From contig NZ_JAKSYD010000100.1 in NCBI RefSeq assembly GCF_022829605.1, forward strand, positions 62,001 to 126,000: a stretch of 64,000 nucleotides of DNA, read 5' to 3'. The notes beneath the pieces were generated by a model. The model was given only the letters and a program-made list of their open reading frames with translations. It ran no database searches and was not told the DNA's origin. Numbering within the stretch: the first letter of the stretch is position 1; every line of letters starts with the position of its first letter. This document shows positions 1 to 8,290 of the stretch, in pieces. The position numbers were made by a program, and so were the translations under genes. This DNA comes from Methylobacterium sp. E-065 (GTDB lineage Bacteria; Pseudomonadota; Alphaproteobacteria; Rhizobiales; Beijerinckiaceae).

Positions 1-618
1 TCCGTGCGCCTCGATCAGACGCTTCTCCTTCGAGCGCAGCTTCTTGCGGGCATCGGCGCTGAAGACCCGGCGCATCGTGGCTTCGGAATCGGGTTCGAGG
101 GTCACCCCGTAGCCGTTGCTGGCCTCCGGCTCGCCGCCGGTCGCGAACGGGTTCGCCGTACCGTCCCAGTATCGCGGTTGATGCTGCAGCGCGTAGACGT
201 CGATCCCGGCCGAACGCGCGGCGCGCGTCAGAGCTGCTGATATCTCCTCGGCCCGGATCGACGCCGCGTCGTGGCTCGCGAACAGGGGAAGATGATAATT
301 CGCGTGGGTGTCGCCCACCGTCCGGGCGACGCGCAGGCCGAACCGTCGCTCGACAACTAGCGGCAGGAGGATCTGGGGACGACCGTCCCGATCACGGAGC
401 ACCAGGATCCGCGCCTTGCCGACCTGACTGCACGCGCGCAGATAGGCCATGGTCCAGTCGAACCGCTGATAGGGCGTCTGAATGCTGTCGGGATCGCACT
501 CGATCTGGCGCCAGACGGCTTCCGCGGCGGCCGGGTCTGCGATGATTTCCGCCGCGAGGGCTCCGACCGACGGAGCATCGACCCTATCCGCATCCGTGAC
601 TTGAAGGGCGACCGCCAT
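1..618 (-). CDS. CelD/BcsL-like GNAT acyltransferase, C-terminal part cut off by window edge
   Basis: The frame is open from an ATG at 618 to the window edge (206 codons) with no stop, so this is the N-terminal part of a longer gene. The product reads as a CelD/BcsL-type acetyltransferase of the GNAT superfamily, proteins found with cellulose and exopolysaccharide gene sets. The visible part holds the N-terminal half with an Asp-Trp-containing segment (PYQRFDWTMAYL) and a later RKKLRSKEKRL stretch, which in this family lies ahead of the second GNAT half. It is soluble, with no signal peptide. It diverges from a polysaccharide deacetylase across about 250 bp, and sugar transferase genes follow within 7 kb, so a role in acylating a surface polysaccharide is likely. 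The substrate is unknown. Confidence 0.72.
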   Translation of the reverse strand, partial: MAVALQVTDADRVDAPSVGALAAEIIADPAAAEAVWRQIECDPDSIQTPYQRFDWTMAYLRACSQVGKARILVLRDRDGRPQILLPLVVERRFGLRVARTVGDTHANYHLPLFASHDAASIRAEEISAALTRAARSAGIDVYALQHQPRYWDGTANPFATGGEPEASNGYGVTLEPDSEATMRRVFSADARKKLRSKEKRLIEAHG

Positions 619-865
619 TGCCTCTGACCTTTGCTGGACCGCGCCCGGTCGCCCGTCGCGGCGGGACCTTCGCCGCCGGCGACTGAACAAGCCGTGGAAT
701 TCTCGGCCCGGTAAGACACTTCACGGGTCGGCTGGGGCTCAAAAATTTAATTTGGCTAACGCTCTGTTGCGTACATATCGGCCGCCATACAGTCTTCGAA
801 CTTTGTTTACCGCGACGCGCGCAGGGTGCTGGCTGCGGGCCGATCGGCCTGATCGGTGTGAGATC

Positions 866-1927
866 ATGCTGTCGTCGGATACCAAGCATCGCGTGTTCGC
901 GACCGGGTTTCGCGCGATCCAGGCGATTGGGGCGGATCGCTGGATGGCTCCGACGTCTCGTGGGCTCGGCGTGATCCTCACCTTCCACCACGTCAGTCCG
1001 GACGCGCCGCCGGCCTTCGCGCCGAACCGCCTGCTGTCCATCACCCCGGACTTCCTCGACCTGACCCTGCGGGAGCTCGATGCCCGCGGCTTCGAGGTGA
1101 TCAGCCTCGACGCCGTACCGGAACGCCTCGCCGAACCCGACTATGGCCCACCCTTCGCCGTCCTGACCTTCGATGATGGCTATCGGGACAATGTCGCGCA
1201 CGCGCGACTGGTCCTGGCCCGCCATAACGCCCCCTGGACGCTCTTCGCCACCAGCGCATTCGCGGATCAGACAGGTCGGCTCTGGTGGATCGAATTGGAG
1301 CGCGCCATCGCGCGGCTCGATCGCATCCGCATCGACATCGGCGCGCGCAGCGTCGATCTGCCGGCGCGCAGCCCCGGCGAGAAGGCGCTCGCCTTCGACG
1401 CGATCTATCGCGACCTGCGCGGCGGTGGTGAGGCCGAGCTCCTCGCCCGGATCGCAGTGCTGTGTCGTCAAGCTGGTTTCGAGCCGGGACAGATCGCGTC
1501 GGAACTGTGCCTGTCCTGGGCGGACCTGCGCGATTTGGCCAAGGATCCCGCCGTCACGATCGGGGCGCACACGGTGAGCCACCCGATGCTGGCCAAGCAC
1601 CCGGAGGCGTTCGCCGCCCAAGAGATCGCCGAGGGGCGTGCGCGGATCGAGGCGGCGCTCGACCGGCCCGTGCGGCACCTGTCGTATCCCGTCGGCGATC
1701 CCGGCTCGGCCGGGCCGCGGGAGTTCGCGCTAGCCCGGATGCAGGGCTTCGCCACCGCGGTGACGACCCGGCCCGGCCATCTCTTCGCGGGCCACGCTAG
1801 GCATCTCCACGCGCTGCCCCGCGTCTCGATCAACGGCTGCCATCAAACGCGGGCAGCCCTGGGCGGCCTGCTCTCCGGCGTGCCGTTCCTGGCCTGGAAC
1901 CGAGGTCGCCGCCTCAACGTGGCTTAA
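866..1927 (+). CDS. polysaccharide deacetylase family protein (NodB domain)
   Basis: Predicted carbohydrate esterase family 4 enzyme of about 353 residues that would remove N- or O-acetyl groups from a polysaccharide. The NodB signature is clear: TFDDGYRDN supplies the metal-binding and catalytic Asp pair, and GAHTVSHPML further on supplies the H-x3-H zinc ligands. The frame is open from 752, but the ATG at 866 gives the natural N-terminus, because upstream codons have no family resemblance. No signal peptide is evident. It diverges from the CelD-like acyltransferase and belongs to a loose exopolysaccharide neighbourhood. It ends seven bases before the stop of a convergent small gene. Confidence 0.85.
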   Translation: MLSSDTKHRVFATGFRAIQAIGADRWMAPTSRGLGVILTFHHVSPDAPPAFAPNRLLSITPDFLDLTLRELDARGFEVISLDAVPERLAEPDYGPPFAVLTFDDGYRDNVAHARLVLARHNAPWTLFATSAFADQTGRLWWIELERAIARLDRIRIDIGARSVDLPARSPGEKALAFDAIYRDLRGGGEAELLARIAVLCRQAGFEPGQIASELCLSWADLRDLAKDPAVTIGAHTVSHPMLAKHPEAFAAQEIAEGRARIEAALDRPVRHLSYPVGDPGSAGPREFALARMQGFATAVTTRPGHLFAGHARHLHALPRVSINGCHQTRAALGGLLSGVPFLAWNRGRRLNVA

Positions 1928-1933
1928 AGGACG

Positions 1934-2272
1934 CTAACGCCGCCGCCGGTGCCGATACCCGCTCGAGAACGAGGCATATTGCCGGCCGCGATGCCCACGG
2001 TAGCGCCGCCGTCCACTCGTCGCGGGCTCGGCCGTCTCTTCCAGCTGCGGAATGGCTTCCGCCATCGCGGCGGCGGGCGTCGGGGCGGTGTCGGAGGATG
2101 CGAAGCCGCCGGCCACGTTCTTGGCGGCAGGACCGAACATAGCCAGGCACTGATTGTAGGCGAGATCGTTCTTCAGCCGCTCGCATTCGCCGATCGAACG
2201 CGGGGTTCCCTGGGCCAGGGCCGGCAAGGGCGCGAGCAGCACGATCAGGACTGCCAGAGGCGTGAGGCGCAT
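1934..2272 (-). CDS. small secreted protein with basic C-terminus, function unknown
   Basis: A 112-residue protein starting MRLTPLAVLIVLLAPLPALAQ, a textbook signal peptide with cleavage after ALA. The mature part has two Cys close together (GECERLKNDLAYNQC), which could form a disulphide, then a Pro/Ala-rich middle and a very basic RGHRGRQY...RHRRRR tail that could bind acidic surface polymers or nucleic acid. Similar small periplasmic proteins are common in Methylobacterium, but I recognise no named domain. Start chosen at the ATG directly before the signal peptide; a longer frame upstream lacks signal character. Confidence 0.65.
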   Translation of the reverse strand: MRLTPLAVLIVLLAPLPALAQGTPRSIGECERLKNDLAYNQCLAMFGPAAKNVAGGFASSDTAPTPAAAMAEAIPQLEETAEPATSGRRRYRGHRGRQYASFSSGYRHRRRR

Positions 2273-2355
2273 GGGGGGACGAAGCACGAAGCAGCGATCT
2301 CGGACGAGGACGCATCGCTTCTGATCTTCGAGTGCGGCGAAATCGAGGGGTCGCG

Positions 2356-2562
2356 TCAGCGATCCGGCCGTTCCATCCAACGGATCAGCGGCATCAGCGG
2401 GAAGATCCAAGCGATTCCCAGGATCGAGTAGAGCACGGCCTGCACCGCAGCTGGCGTCTCCGCGATGCGGCTGTCCGCCAAGGTCATCGCCAGGGGGCCG
2501 TAGACGCAGACGAAGGCCAGGATCGCGAGAGTGCCGATCAGGGTCCGGGTTCGGCGGCGCAT
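2356..2562 (-). CDS. DUF2842 small membrane protein
   Basis: A 68-residue protein starting MRRRTRTLIGTLAILAF with two predicted membrane helices (residues about 7-28 and 42-60). The overall pattern matches the DUF2842 family, small alphaproteobacterial membrane proteins that tend to lie next to ctaA, as here, where it diverges from heme A synthase. An in-frame ATG 36 bases upstream would add 12 hydrophilic residues; the inner start fits the family better. The function is not known; a link to cytochrome oxidase maturation is inference from position only. Confidence 0.72.
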   Translation of the reverse strand: MRRRTRTLIGTLAILAFVCVYGPLAMTLADSRIAETPAAVQAVLYSILGIAWIFPLMPLIRWMERPDR

Positions 2563-2739
2563 GGCGTCTCGTGGCGGTTCTGCTTGGGGCCTCTGCAAAG
2601 GGGCTAGCGCTCACGCGCGGGCTTGGCAACGCGCAGCCTGCCGCGGGCTGCGGCGCCGCCGACGTTGCTGCGGGCTCATCCATCTTTTAACCCGGCAGCC
2701 GGGATCGGCACATCCCGGTTCTAGGCCGAAGGACTGCAG

Positions 2740-3855
2740 ATGGTTGTCAACGATGCGGGCGAGCCGCGCTCCGGCGCGGTGCGGACCTGGCTCTACGTGG
2801 TCGCCGCACTCGTGGTCGCCATGGTGGCTGTCGGCGGCGCGACGCGTCTCACAGGGTCGGGTTTGTCGATCACCGAGTGGCGACCGGTCACTGGGATCAT
2901 TCCACCCCTCTCCGACACGGATTGGGCGACGGAATTCGCCAAGTACAAGGACACGCCACAATACAGCATCCTCAACCAGGGAATGGGGCTCTCCGCCTTC
3001 AAGGTCCTGTACGGTTGGGAATGGGGTCACCGGGTGCTCGGCCGGCTGATCGGTCTCGTGTTCTTCCTCCCGCTGATCGTGTTCTGGTGGCAAGGCCGGA
3101 TCAGCCGCAATCTGGGGCTCGGCCTGCTCGGCCTCGGCGTCCTGGGCGGGCTGCAGGGCGCCATTGGCTGGATCATGGTGGCGTCCGGCCTCCAACCCGG
3201 GATGACCGCGGTGGCCCCGCTCAAGCTCGCGCTTCATCTGACCACCGCGAGCCTCATCCTGGCGGGCTTGGTCTGGCTCGCGGCGGGTGAACGCGGCCGT
3301 GCGCTGGAGCCGGTACCGACTCGCCTGCGCGCGATCGCGGTACTGCTTCCGGTGCTGGTCCTCGCGCAGATCTTCTTGGGCGGGCTCGTCGCGGGCTCGC
3401 ATGCGGGCTTGGTCTACAACACGTGGCCGACGATGGACGGCGCCCTCGTCCCGCCGGCCGATACCCTGTTCGCCATCCGGCCCTGGATCGAGAACTTCGT
3501 GGACAATCACGCCCTGGTTCAGTTCGACCATCGGATGACTGCCTACCTCGTGATCATCGTGGCGATCCTTCATGCGGTGGATGCCAAAATCAGCGGATCG
3601 GCCGGTGCAGCGGGGCGCGCAGCAGGCGTGGCCGTTCTGGCATCGGCCCAAGCGGCGCTCGGGATCGCGACACTGCTGCTCGCGATCCCGCTCTGGGCAG
3701 CGCTGGCCCATCAGGTTCTGGCGATGGCGGTCCTGATCATGGCGACGGTCCACGCCCGCCTCAGCCGCGGGGTCGGATTCGGAATCGCCCGGGTACGATC
3801 CGCGCCGTCAGATCCACCAATCGGCTTCGAGGGCCTCGCTGGACGCGGCGTTTAG
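2740..3855 (+). CDS. ctaA: heme A synthase (COX15/CtaA family)
   Basis: Converts heme O to heme A for aa3-type cytochrome c oxidase by oxidising the C8 methyl group, acting in the inner membrane. The 371-residue product has the eight-helix duplicated architecture of the alphaproteobacterial/mitochondrial (type 2) branch. Conserved heme-ligand histidine regions are visible: EWGHRVLGR, the HLTTA helix, QFDHRMTAY and AHQVLAMAV. The N-terminal motif GGATRLTGSGLSITEW is diagnostic. The downstream gene is well separated, and an inverted repeat after the stop may end transcription. Confidence 0.95.
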   Translation: MVVNDAGEPRSGAVRTWLYVVAALVVAMVAVGGATRLTGSGLSITEWRPVTGIIPPLSDTDWATEFAKYKDTPQYSILNQGMGLSAFKVLYGWEWGHRVLGRLIGLVFFLPLIVFWWQGRISRNLGLGLLGLGVLGGLQGAIGWIMVASGLQPGMTAVAPLKLALHLTTASLILAGLVWLAAGERGRALEPVPTRLRAIAVLLPVLVLAQIFLGGLVAGSHAGLVYNTWPTMDGALVPPADTLFAIRPWIENFVDNHALVQFDHRMTAYLVIIVAILHAVDAKISGSAGAAGRAAGVAVLASAQAALGIATLLLAIPLWAALAHQVLAMAVLIMATVHARLSRGVGFGIARVRSAPSDPPIGFEGLAGRGV

Positions 3856-3859
3856 TCTT

Positions 3860-3893
3860 TCCTGCAATGCGGCGATGCTGCTGCATTGCAGGA
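3860..3893 (+). terminator. hairpin downstream of ctaA
   Basis: A perfect 11-bp inverted repeat (TCCTGCAATGC / GCATTGCAGGA) with a 12-nt loop begins five bases after the ctaA stop. There is no clean U-tract, so it may be a Rho-independent-like terminator or an mRNA-stabilising hairpin. Confidence 0.5.
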
Positions 3894-4002
3894 GAGCTAT
3901 AGGGTCTCAAGTGAATCCTCGGGATAACTCCCGCTCAGCACTCTGCACATGGAACGATCAAGACGTTTTCAGCTTTAGACTGCAGGCGTGGCAGGAGGCT
4001 GG

Positions 4003-4689
4003 ATGATGTCTCTCGCGGAGGATGGTCGCCCACTCTCTCTGACGTGGCATTACACGCCCCGCGAGATCGTGGCGGATGGCGTGATCCACGGTCTCGGCGT
4101 TGTCCTCGGGCTGGCCGGCGCCGCCGCGATGGTGGCGACGGCACTCACCGCGCATCTCGGTGTTGGCGAGCGTGTCGCCGTTGTCGTGTACGCGACCGCA
4201 CTCGTGCTGATGCTCGGCGTTTCGGCCCTGTACAATCTGTATCCAGTCAGCCCACGCAAATGGCTGCTGCGCCGGGCCGATCACGCCCTGATCTACCTGA
4301 TGATCGCCGGCACCTACACGCCGCTCGTCGCCCTCGTGGGATCCGGACCGCGCGCCTACCTGCTGCTGGCGATGATCTGGGCGGTCGCCCTCATCGGAAT
4401 CGGCGTCAAGCTGTTCCTGCCCGGGCGGTTCGATCGGCTGTCCATCGGTCTCTACCTGATGCTCGGCTGGAGCGGCCTGTTCGCCTACGAGTCGGTGATC
4501 GCCAGTCTGCAGCCGACCGCGCTCTGGCTGCTGGCCATCGGCGGTGCCCTCTACTCGATCGGTGTGGTGTTCCACATCTGGCGGACATTGCCCTTCCAGA
4601 ACGCGATCTGGCACGGCTTCGTGCTAGCCGCTACCGCCTGCCATTACGGCACGATCTGGGCAAGCCTGAACGGTCTACCGTTGACGTGA
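4003..4689 (+). CDS. hemolysin III (PAQR/HlyIII) family membrane protein
   Basis: A roughly 228-residue polytopic membrane protein with seven predicted helices. The N-terminal PREIVADGVIHGLG segment and the C-terminal NAIWHGFVLAAT...HYG segment carry the conserved His residues of the HlyIII/PAQR superfamily. Bacterial members are membrane proteins of poorly defined function, proposed to be metal-dependent hydrolases like eukaryotic adiponectin receptors. Start chosen at 4003: an AGGAGG lies four bases upstream, and the next in-frame ATG at 4006 is an equally good start; a GTG at 3988 lacks a ribosome site. Confidence 0.85.
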   Translation: MMSLAEDGRPLSLTWHYTPREIVADGVIHGLGVVLGLAGAAAMVATALTAHLGVGERVAVVVYATALVLMLGVSALYNLYPVSPRKWLLRRADHALIYLMIAGTYTPLVALVGSGPRAYLLLAMIWAVALIGIGVKLFLPGRFDRLSIGLYLMLGWSGLFAYESVIASLQPTALWLLAIGGALYSIGVVFHIWRTLPFQNAIWHGFVLAATACHYGTIWASLNGLPLT

Positions 4690-4820
4690 CTTGTTTCCAG
4701 CGCAGTAAAACTCTGCTTACCCTGTCAATGAAAAGGATGCAGCAGATGAGCTGCGCTTAAGAGCCCCACGACCACTGGCGCTCCATAAATCCCGGGACAG
4801 TTTTCACCGGGAGCGATACC

Positions 4821-6020
4821 GTGGTCGCCAAGTCGAACGATGCTCGAGCCGCAGAGCGTTACCGGATCCTACACATCTTCCGGGCTCCCGTCGGCGGGCT
4901 CTTCCGGCACGTGATGGATCTGGCCCGCCTCCAGGCCGCGGCGGGACACGCGGTGGGGATCATCTGCGACTCGACGACCGGTGGCGAGCGGGGCGAGCGG
5001 GCGCTGGCCGACCTCCTGCCTTGCCTCGAACTCGGCCTCGTCCGGATCCCGATGCGGCGCAATCCGGATCGCTCCGATTGGGGATGCCTGAAGGCGGTCG
5101 GCCGGCGGGCGGCCATGGTGGGTGCCGATGTCCTCCACGGCCATGGCGCGAAGGGTGGCGCCTATGCCAGGCTCGCCCGGAGCAGCGCAGCGATCCGCAG
5201 CTACACGCCCCATGGCGGCAGCTACAACTATCGGCCCGGCACCGCGTTGCACCGCCTCTACATGGGCGCCGAAGCGGTCCTGGCCCGCCGGACCGACGCG
5301 TTCCTGTTCGAGAGCGAGTACGTCGCCGGTCGCCACCGACGCTTCGTCGGCGGCCCGGAACAGGTGACGCGCATCGTCCATAACGGCCTCGCCGACGCCG
5401 AGTTCGAACCCGTCGAGCGGGTCGAGGACCCCTTCGATCTGCTCTACGTCGGTGAGCTGCGGGAGGCGAAGGGCCTGCGCTACCTGCTCGAGGCCCTCGT
5501 TCAGGTTCGGGCGGAAGGCCGGGCGTTGCGCCTGCTGATGGTCGGGTCCGGGCCGGACGCCGAGATCCTGCGGCAGAACGTCGACCGTCTCGGATTGGGT
5601 GAGGCCGTCTCGTTCGAGCCGCCGCAGGCGATCCGATCCGTCTTGGCGCGGGGCCGGATCCTGGTGGTCCCCTCCCTCGCGGAATCGCTGCCCTACGTGG
5701 TTCTGGAGGCCGCCGCCGCTGGGCAGCCGCTGGTCGCCACCCGGGTCGGCGGGATCCCCGAGATCTTCGGGCAGGCGGCGGGCGATCTCATTCCGCCTCG
5801 CGACCCCGAGGGCCTCGCCTCCGGCATCCGTCGGGTCCTCGATGAAGCGCCGGAAGCGCTCGACGCCCGGGTGCAGGCGCTCAGCACGTCGGTTCACCAA
5901 CGCTTCTCCCTGGAGCGCATGGGCATCGAAGTGATCTCGGGCTACGCCGCCGCGTTCCAGGCCCGCGCCGACCGTCGCACCGTCAAGGTTCCGGAACTCG
6001 CGGCGCCACGGACGGCCTGA
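4821..6020 (+). CDS. glycosyltransferase family 4 protein
   Basis: A 399-residue GT-B fold retaining glycosyltransferase that would transfer a nucleotide-activated sugar to a growing polysaccharide. The N-terminal domain opens with YRILHIFRAPVGGLFRHVMDL, the Gly-rich acceptor loop of GT4 enzymes. The C-terminal donor domain shows LYVGELREAKGLRYLLEAL and the E-x7-E motif in AESLPYVVLEAAAAGQP followed by TRVGGIPE. It starts at a GTG preceded by GGGAG. The next gene, also on plus, is a polyprenyl-phosphate sugar transferase, supporting exopolysaccharide assembly on the cytoplasmic face of the membrane. Confidence 0.9.
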   Translation: MVAKSNDARAAERYRILHIFRAPVGGLFRHVMDLARLQAAAGHAVGIICDSTTGGERGERALADLLPCLELGLVRIPMRRNPDRSDWGCLKAVGRRAAMVGADVLHGHGAKGGAYARLARSSAAIRSYTPHGGSYNYRPGTALHRLYMGAEAVLARRTDAFLFESEYVAGRHRRFVGGPEQVTRIVHNGLADAEFEPVERVEDPFDLLYVGELREAKGLRYLLEALVQVRAEGRALRLLMVGSGPDAEILRQNVDRLGLGEAVSFEPPQAIRSVLARGRILVVPSLAESLPYVVLEAAAAGQPLVATRVGGIPEIFGQAAGDLIPPRDPEGLASGIRRVLDEAPEALDARVQALSTSVHQRFSLERMGIEVISGYAAAFQARADRRTVKVPELAAPRTA

Positions 6021-6040
6021 CCCGCGGACTGAGTCTGCGT

Positions 6041-6090
6041 GACCAGCCACCCGCGCCCCGACGATCAATAACGTCGTGGGTGGCGTGGTC
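6041..6090 (+). terminator. long imperfect hairpin after the GT4 gene
   Basis: GACCAGCCACCC at 6041-6052 pairs with GGGTGGCGTGGTC at 6078-6090 with one bulged C; an inner GACG/CGTC pair extends the stem. It is followed by TTAAGTCTT. It lies between the GT4 gene and the sugar transferase gene, so it could be a terminator or an attenuator. Confidence 0.5.
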
Positions 6091-6165
6091 TTAAGTCTTC
6101 CGACAATGCCCCGTGCCACGCTGTGATTGAGGAAACCGCCGGCTGGCGCGGAAGAGGGCCGTTCG

Positions 6166-7686
6166 ATGAGTGCGTTCGACATCCGCGATCTTCTCGAGGC
6201 CGCCACTCCTCTTGAAGCGCAACCCCACCATCGCGCCGACGCTGTGGTGCCGCTGGCCGAGACAGCCGTTCCGGGCCGCACTGCGATCTCGCCGGTCGTG
6301 GTTGCCGGGCTGGTCCGTGCGCTGGAAGGTGCCCTGATCTACGGCCTCGGTGCGTTGCTCCACCTCGTCATGCTGTATGGGCGGGTGGCCTTCGGCGTGA
6401 CCTATGCCGGGGCGATCGGGTGTATCGCCGTGATCACGGTCGCCCTGCTCCAGACCGCGGGTTGTTACCGGGTCGCCGCGTTCCGCACCTTCTTCAAGAG
6501 CGCGATCCGGATCACCACCGCGTGGTCGCTGACCTTCCTGGTGGTGGCGGCCGGCTTGGTGCTCGCCAAAGTCGCCGACCATTACTCACGGCTGTGGCTG
6601 GCGACCTTTCACGGCACAGGGCTCGGCGCGCTGCTAATCGGACGCTTCATCCTCTTTCGGGTCGTCGAGGCGCAGACCCGCGCGGGCCGGTTCGACCGGC
6701 GCACCGCGATCGTGGGCGGCGGCAAGCCGGCGGAGGACCTGATCGCAGCCCTTGAGGCGCAGAGCGACAGCGGTATCCGCATCGTCGGCGTCTTCGACGA
6801 CCGCAACACGGACCGATCGTCGGACGTGGTGGCGGGCCATCCGAAGCTCGGCAATGTCGACGACCTCGTGGCCTACGCGCGGCATGCGCGGCTCGACCTG
6901 ATCGTTTTCACCATTCCCATCACCGCCGAAGCGCGCATCCTGCAGATGCTCGCCAAGCTCTGGGTGCTCCCGATCGACATCCGGCTCTCGGCCCATGCCG
7001 CCAAGCTGCGTCTGCGGCCGCGCAGCTACTCCTATCTCGGCTCGGTGCCGGTGCTCGACGTGTTCGACAAGCCGATTGCGGATTGGGATGTCGTGGTCAA
7101 AGCGCTGTTCGACCGCTGCGTCGGCCTGCTGATGCTGCTCGCCTTGTCGCCGGTGATGATGAGCGTGGCGCTCGCCGTGCGCCTGAGCTCGCGCGGGCCG
7201 GTGCTGTTCCGGCAGAAGCGCCATGGCTTCAACAACGAGCTGATCGAGGTCTTCAAGTTCCGCTCGATGTATGTCGATCAGTGCGACGCGGGAGCCTCAA
7301 AGATGGTGACCCGTGGCGACCCGCGCGTCACGCCGGTGGGCCGCTTCATCCGCAAGACCTCGCTCGACGAGCTGCCGCAGCTGTTCAACGTTCTGAAGGG
7401 TGATCTCTCGCTCGTCGGCCCGCGGCCGCACGCCCTGCAAGCTAAGGCGGCCAACACCCTGTATGACCAAGTTGTCGACGGTTACTTCGCCCGCCACAAG
7501 GTGAAGCCCGGCCTCACTGGCTGGGCTCAGGTCAACGGCTGGCGCGGCGAGACCGACACGTCCGAGAAACTACAGCGGCGGGTCGAGCACGACCTCTACT
7601 ACATCGAGAACTGGTCGGTACTCCTCGACCTCCAGATCCTGGCAACCACGCCTTTCGCGCTGCTCAAGACCGAGAACGCCTACTGA
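6166..7686 (+). CDS. undecaprenyl-phosphate glucose phosphotransferase (WcaJ-type)
   Basis: Initiating glycosyltransferase that moves a hexose-1-phosphate onto undecaprenyl phosphate to start exopolysaccharide repeat units. The roughly 506-residue product has four N-terminal membrane helices, a Rossmann-like middle domain ([18 protein letters not shown]) and a C-terminal bacterial sugar transferase domain ([62 protein letters not shown]). This layout is that of the polyprenyl glycosylphosphotransferase family. Start chosen at ATG 6166, which follows GAAGAGGG; a TTG at 6127 is less likely. A strong hairpin follows the stop. Confidence 0.92.
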   Translation: MSAFDIRDLLEAATPLEAQPHHRADAVVPLAETAVPGRTAISPVVVAGLVRALEGALIYGLGALLHLVMLYGRVAFGVTYAGAIGCIAVITVALLQTAGCYRVAAFRTFFKSAIRITTAWSLTFLVVAAGLVLAKVADHYSRLWLATFHGTGLGALLIGRFILFRVVEAQTRAGRFDRRTAIVGGGKPAEDLIAALEAQSDSGIRIVGVFDDRNTDRSSDVVAGHPKLGNVDDLVAYARHARLDLIVFTIPITAEARILQMLAKLWVLPIDIRLSAHAAKLRLRPRSYSYLGSVPVLDVFDKPIADWDVVVKALFDRCVGLLMLLALSPVMMSVALAVRLSSRGPVLFRQKRHGFNNELIEVFKFRSMYVDQCDAGASKMVTRGDPRVTPVGRFIRKTSLDELPQLFNVLKGDLSLVGPRPHALQAKAANTLYDQVVDGYFARHKVKPGLTGWAQVNGWRGETDTSEKLQRRVEHDLYYIENWSVLLDLQILATTPFALLKTENAY

Positions 7687-7696
7687 GCGCGCCGAC

Positions 7697-7731
7697 ACGC
7701 GGCCCCGACCGAAATCCGGTCGGGGCCGCGT
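7697..7731. terminator. strong bidirectional hairpin between convergent genes
   Basis: A perfect 15-bp GC-rich stem (ACGCGGCCCCGACCG / CGGTCGGGGCCGCGT) with a 5-nt loop sits eleven bases after the sugar transferase stop and eleven bases before the stop of the convergent small secreted gene. Placement and symmetry indicate a shared terminator. Confidence 0.75.
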
Positions 7732-7742
7732 CATGCTTGCGA

Positions 7743-8096
7743 CTACGGCAGCGCGCCGGCCTTCTCCTTGGCCTTCATGATCGTGTCGCGGCAGCCCTGT
7801 GCGTCGCCGGCCTTGTCCTGCTCACCTGCTTTGGCGACCAGCTTCTTGGCTTCCTCGACGCCTGCAGCGGTCGGCTTCACGGCCGCGTCCGACTGGGTCA
7901 GGGCCGGCGGCTTATCGAGCGCCTTCGGTGAATCCGAGGAGGTCACACCGCCGGGCGGAGTCTTGCCCGTCACCATGGCCGCGCCGGCGCTATCGAGCCG
8001 CCGCTGCAGGGTGCTGACCTCGTCGGCGCAGGGTGTCGCGAGGGCGGGCGTGGCTGCGGCGAGGGTTAGGGCTGCGACGGCAAAACGGAACATCAT
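7743..8096 (-). CDS. small secreted two-Cys protein at the lut cluster edge
   Basis: A 117-residue protein with a signal peptide (MMFRFAVAALTLAAATPALA) and two Cys in the mature chain, one near the N-terminus (TPCADEV) and one near the C-terminus (AGDAQGCRDTIMKAKEKAG). It contains no EF-hand loop, so it is not lanmodulin although it sits where lanM lies in M. extorquens. The C-terminal 32 residues align with those of the small protein at 13442-13687 (LutD position), sharing the K-x-G-x4-C-x-D-x4-A core. This suggests paralogy. Start is one of two adjacent ATGs (8096 or 8093). Its function is unknown; a periplasmic metal-related role is inference from location. Confidence 0.7.
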   Translation of the reverse strand: MMFRFAVAALTLAAATPALATPCADEVSTLQRRLDSAGAAMVTGKTPPGGVTSSDSPKALDKPPALTQSDAAVKPTAAGVEEAKKLVAKAGEQDKAGDAQGCRDTIMKAKEKAGALP

Positions 8097-8233
8097 CGAG
8101 ACAGGTCTCCAGGCATTGCGGTTCGTTCGGCGCGCGAGCTCCGGCAGGGGCTCAGCCGACTCACCGAGGAGACTCCGGGCGCACTGGCCCGTTCCCGAGA
8201 CAGGAGGCCGCACGGCGATCTCCAAACGCAGAC

Positions 8234-8271
8234 GGGCGCCCCGCGCGGCCCGAAGACCGCGGGAGGCGCCC
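8234..8271 (-). terminator. GC-rich hairpin downstream of lutH
   Basis: Read on the minus strand after the lutH stop, GGGCGCC and GGCGCCC form the outer stem and GCGGTC-TTCG-GGCCGC an inner stem with a stable UUCG tetraloop. There is no U-tract. It lies 20 bases beyond the lutH stop. Confidence 0.5.
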
Positions 8272-8290
8272 GCCCCTGTCGCTTGTGGTG

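Noticed and set aside
7743..8096. Lanmodulin candidate next to lutH
   Set aside because: No EF-hand loops; Cys-containing and Lys/Ala rich instead.
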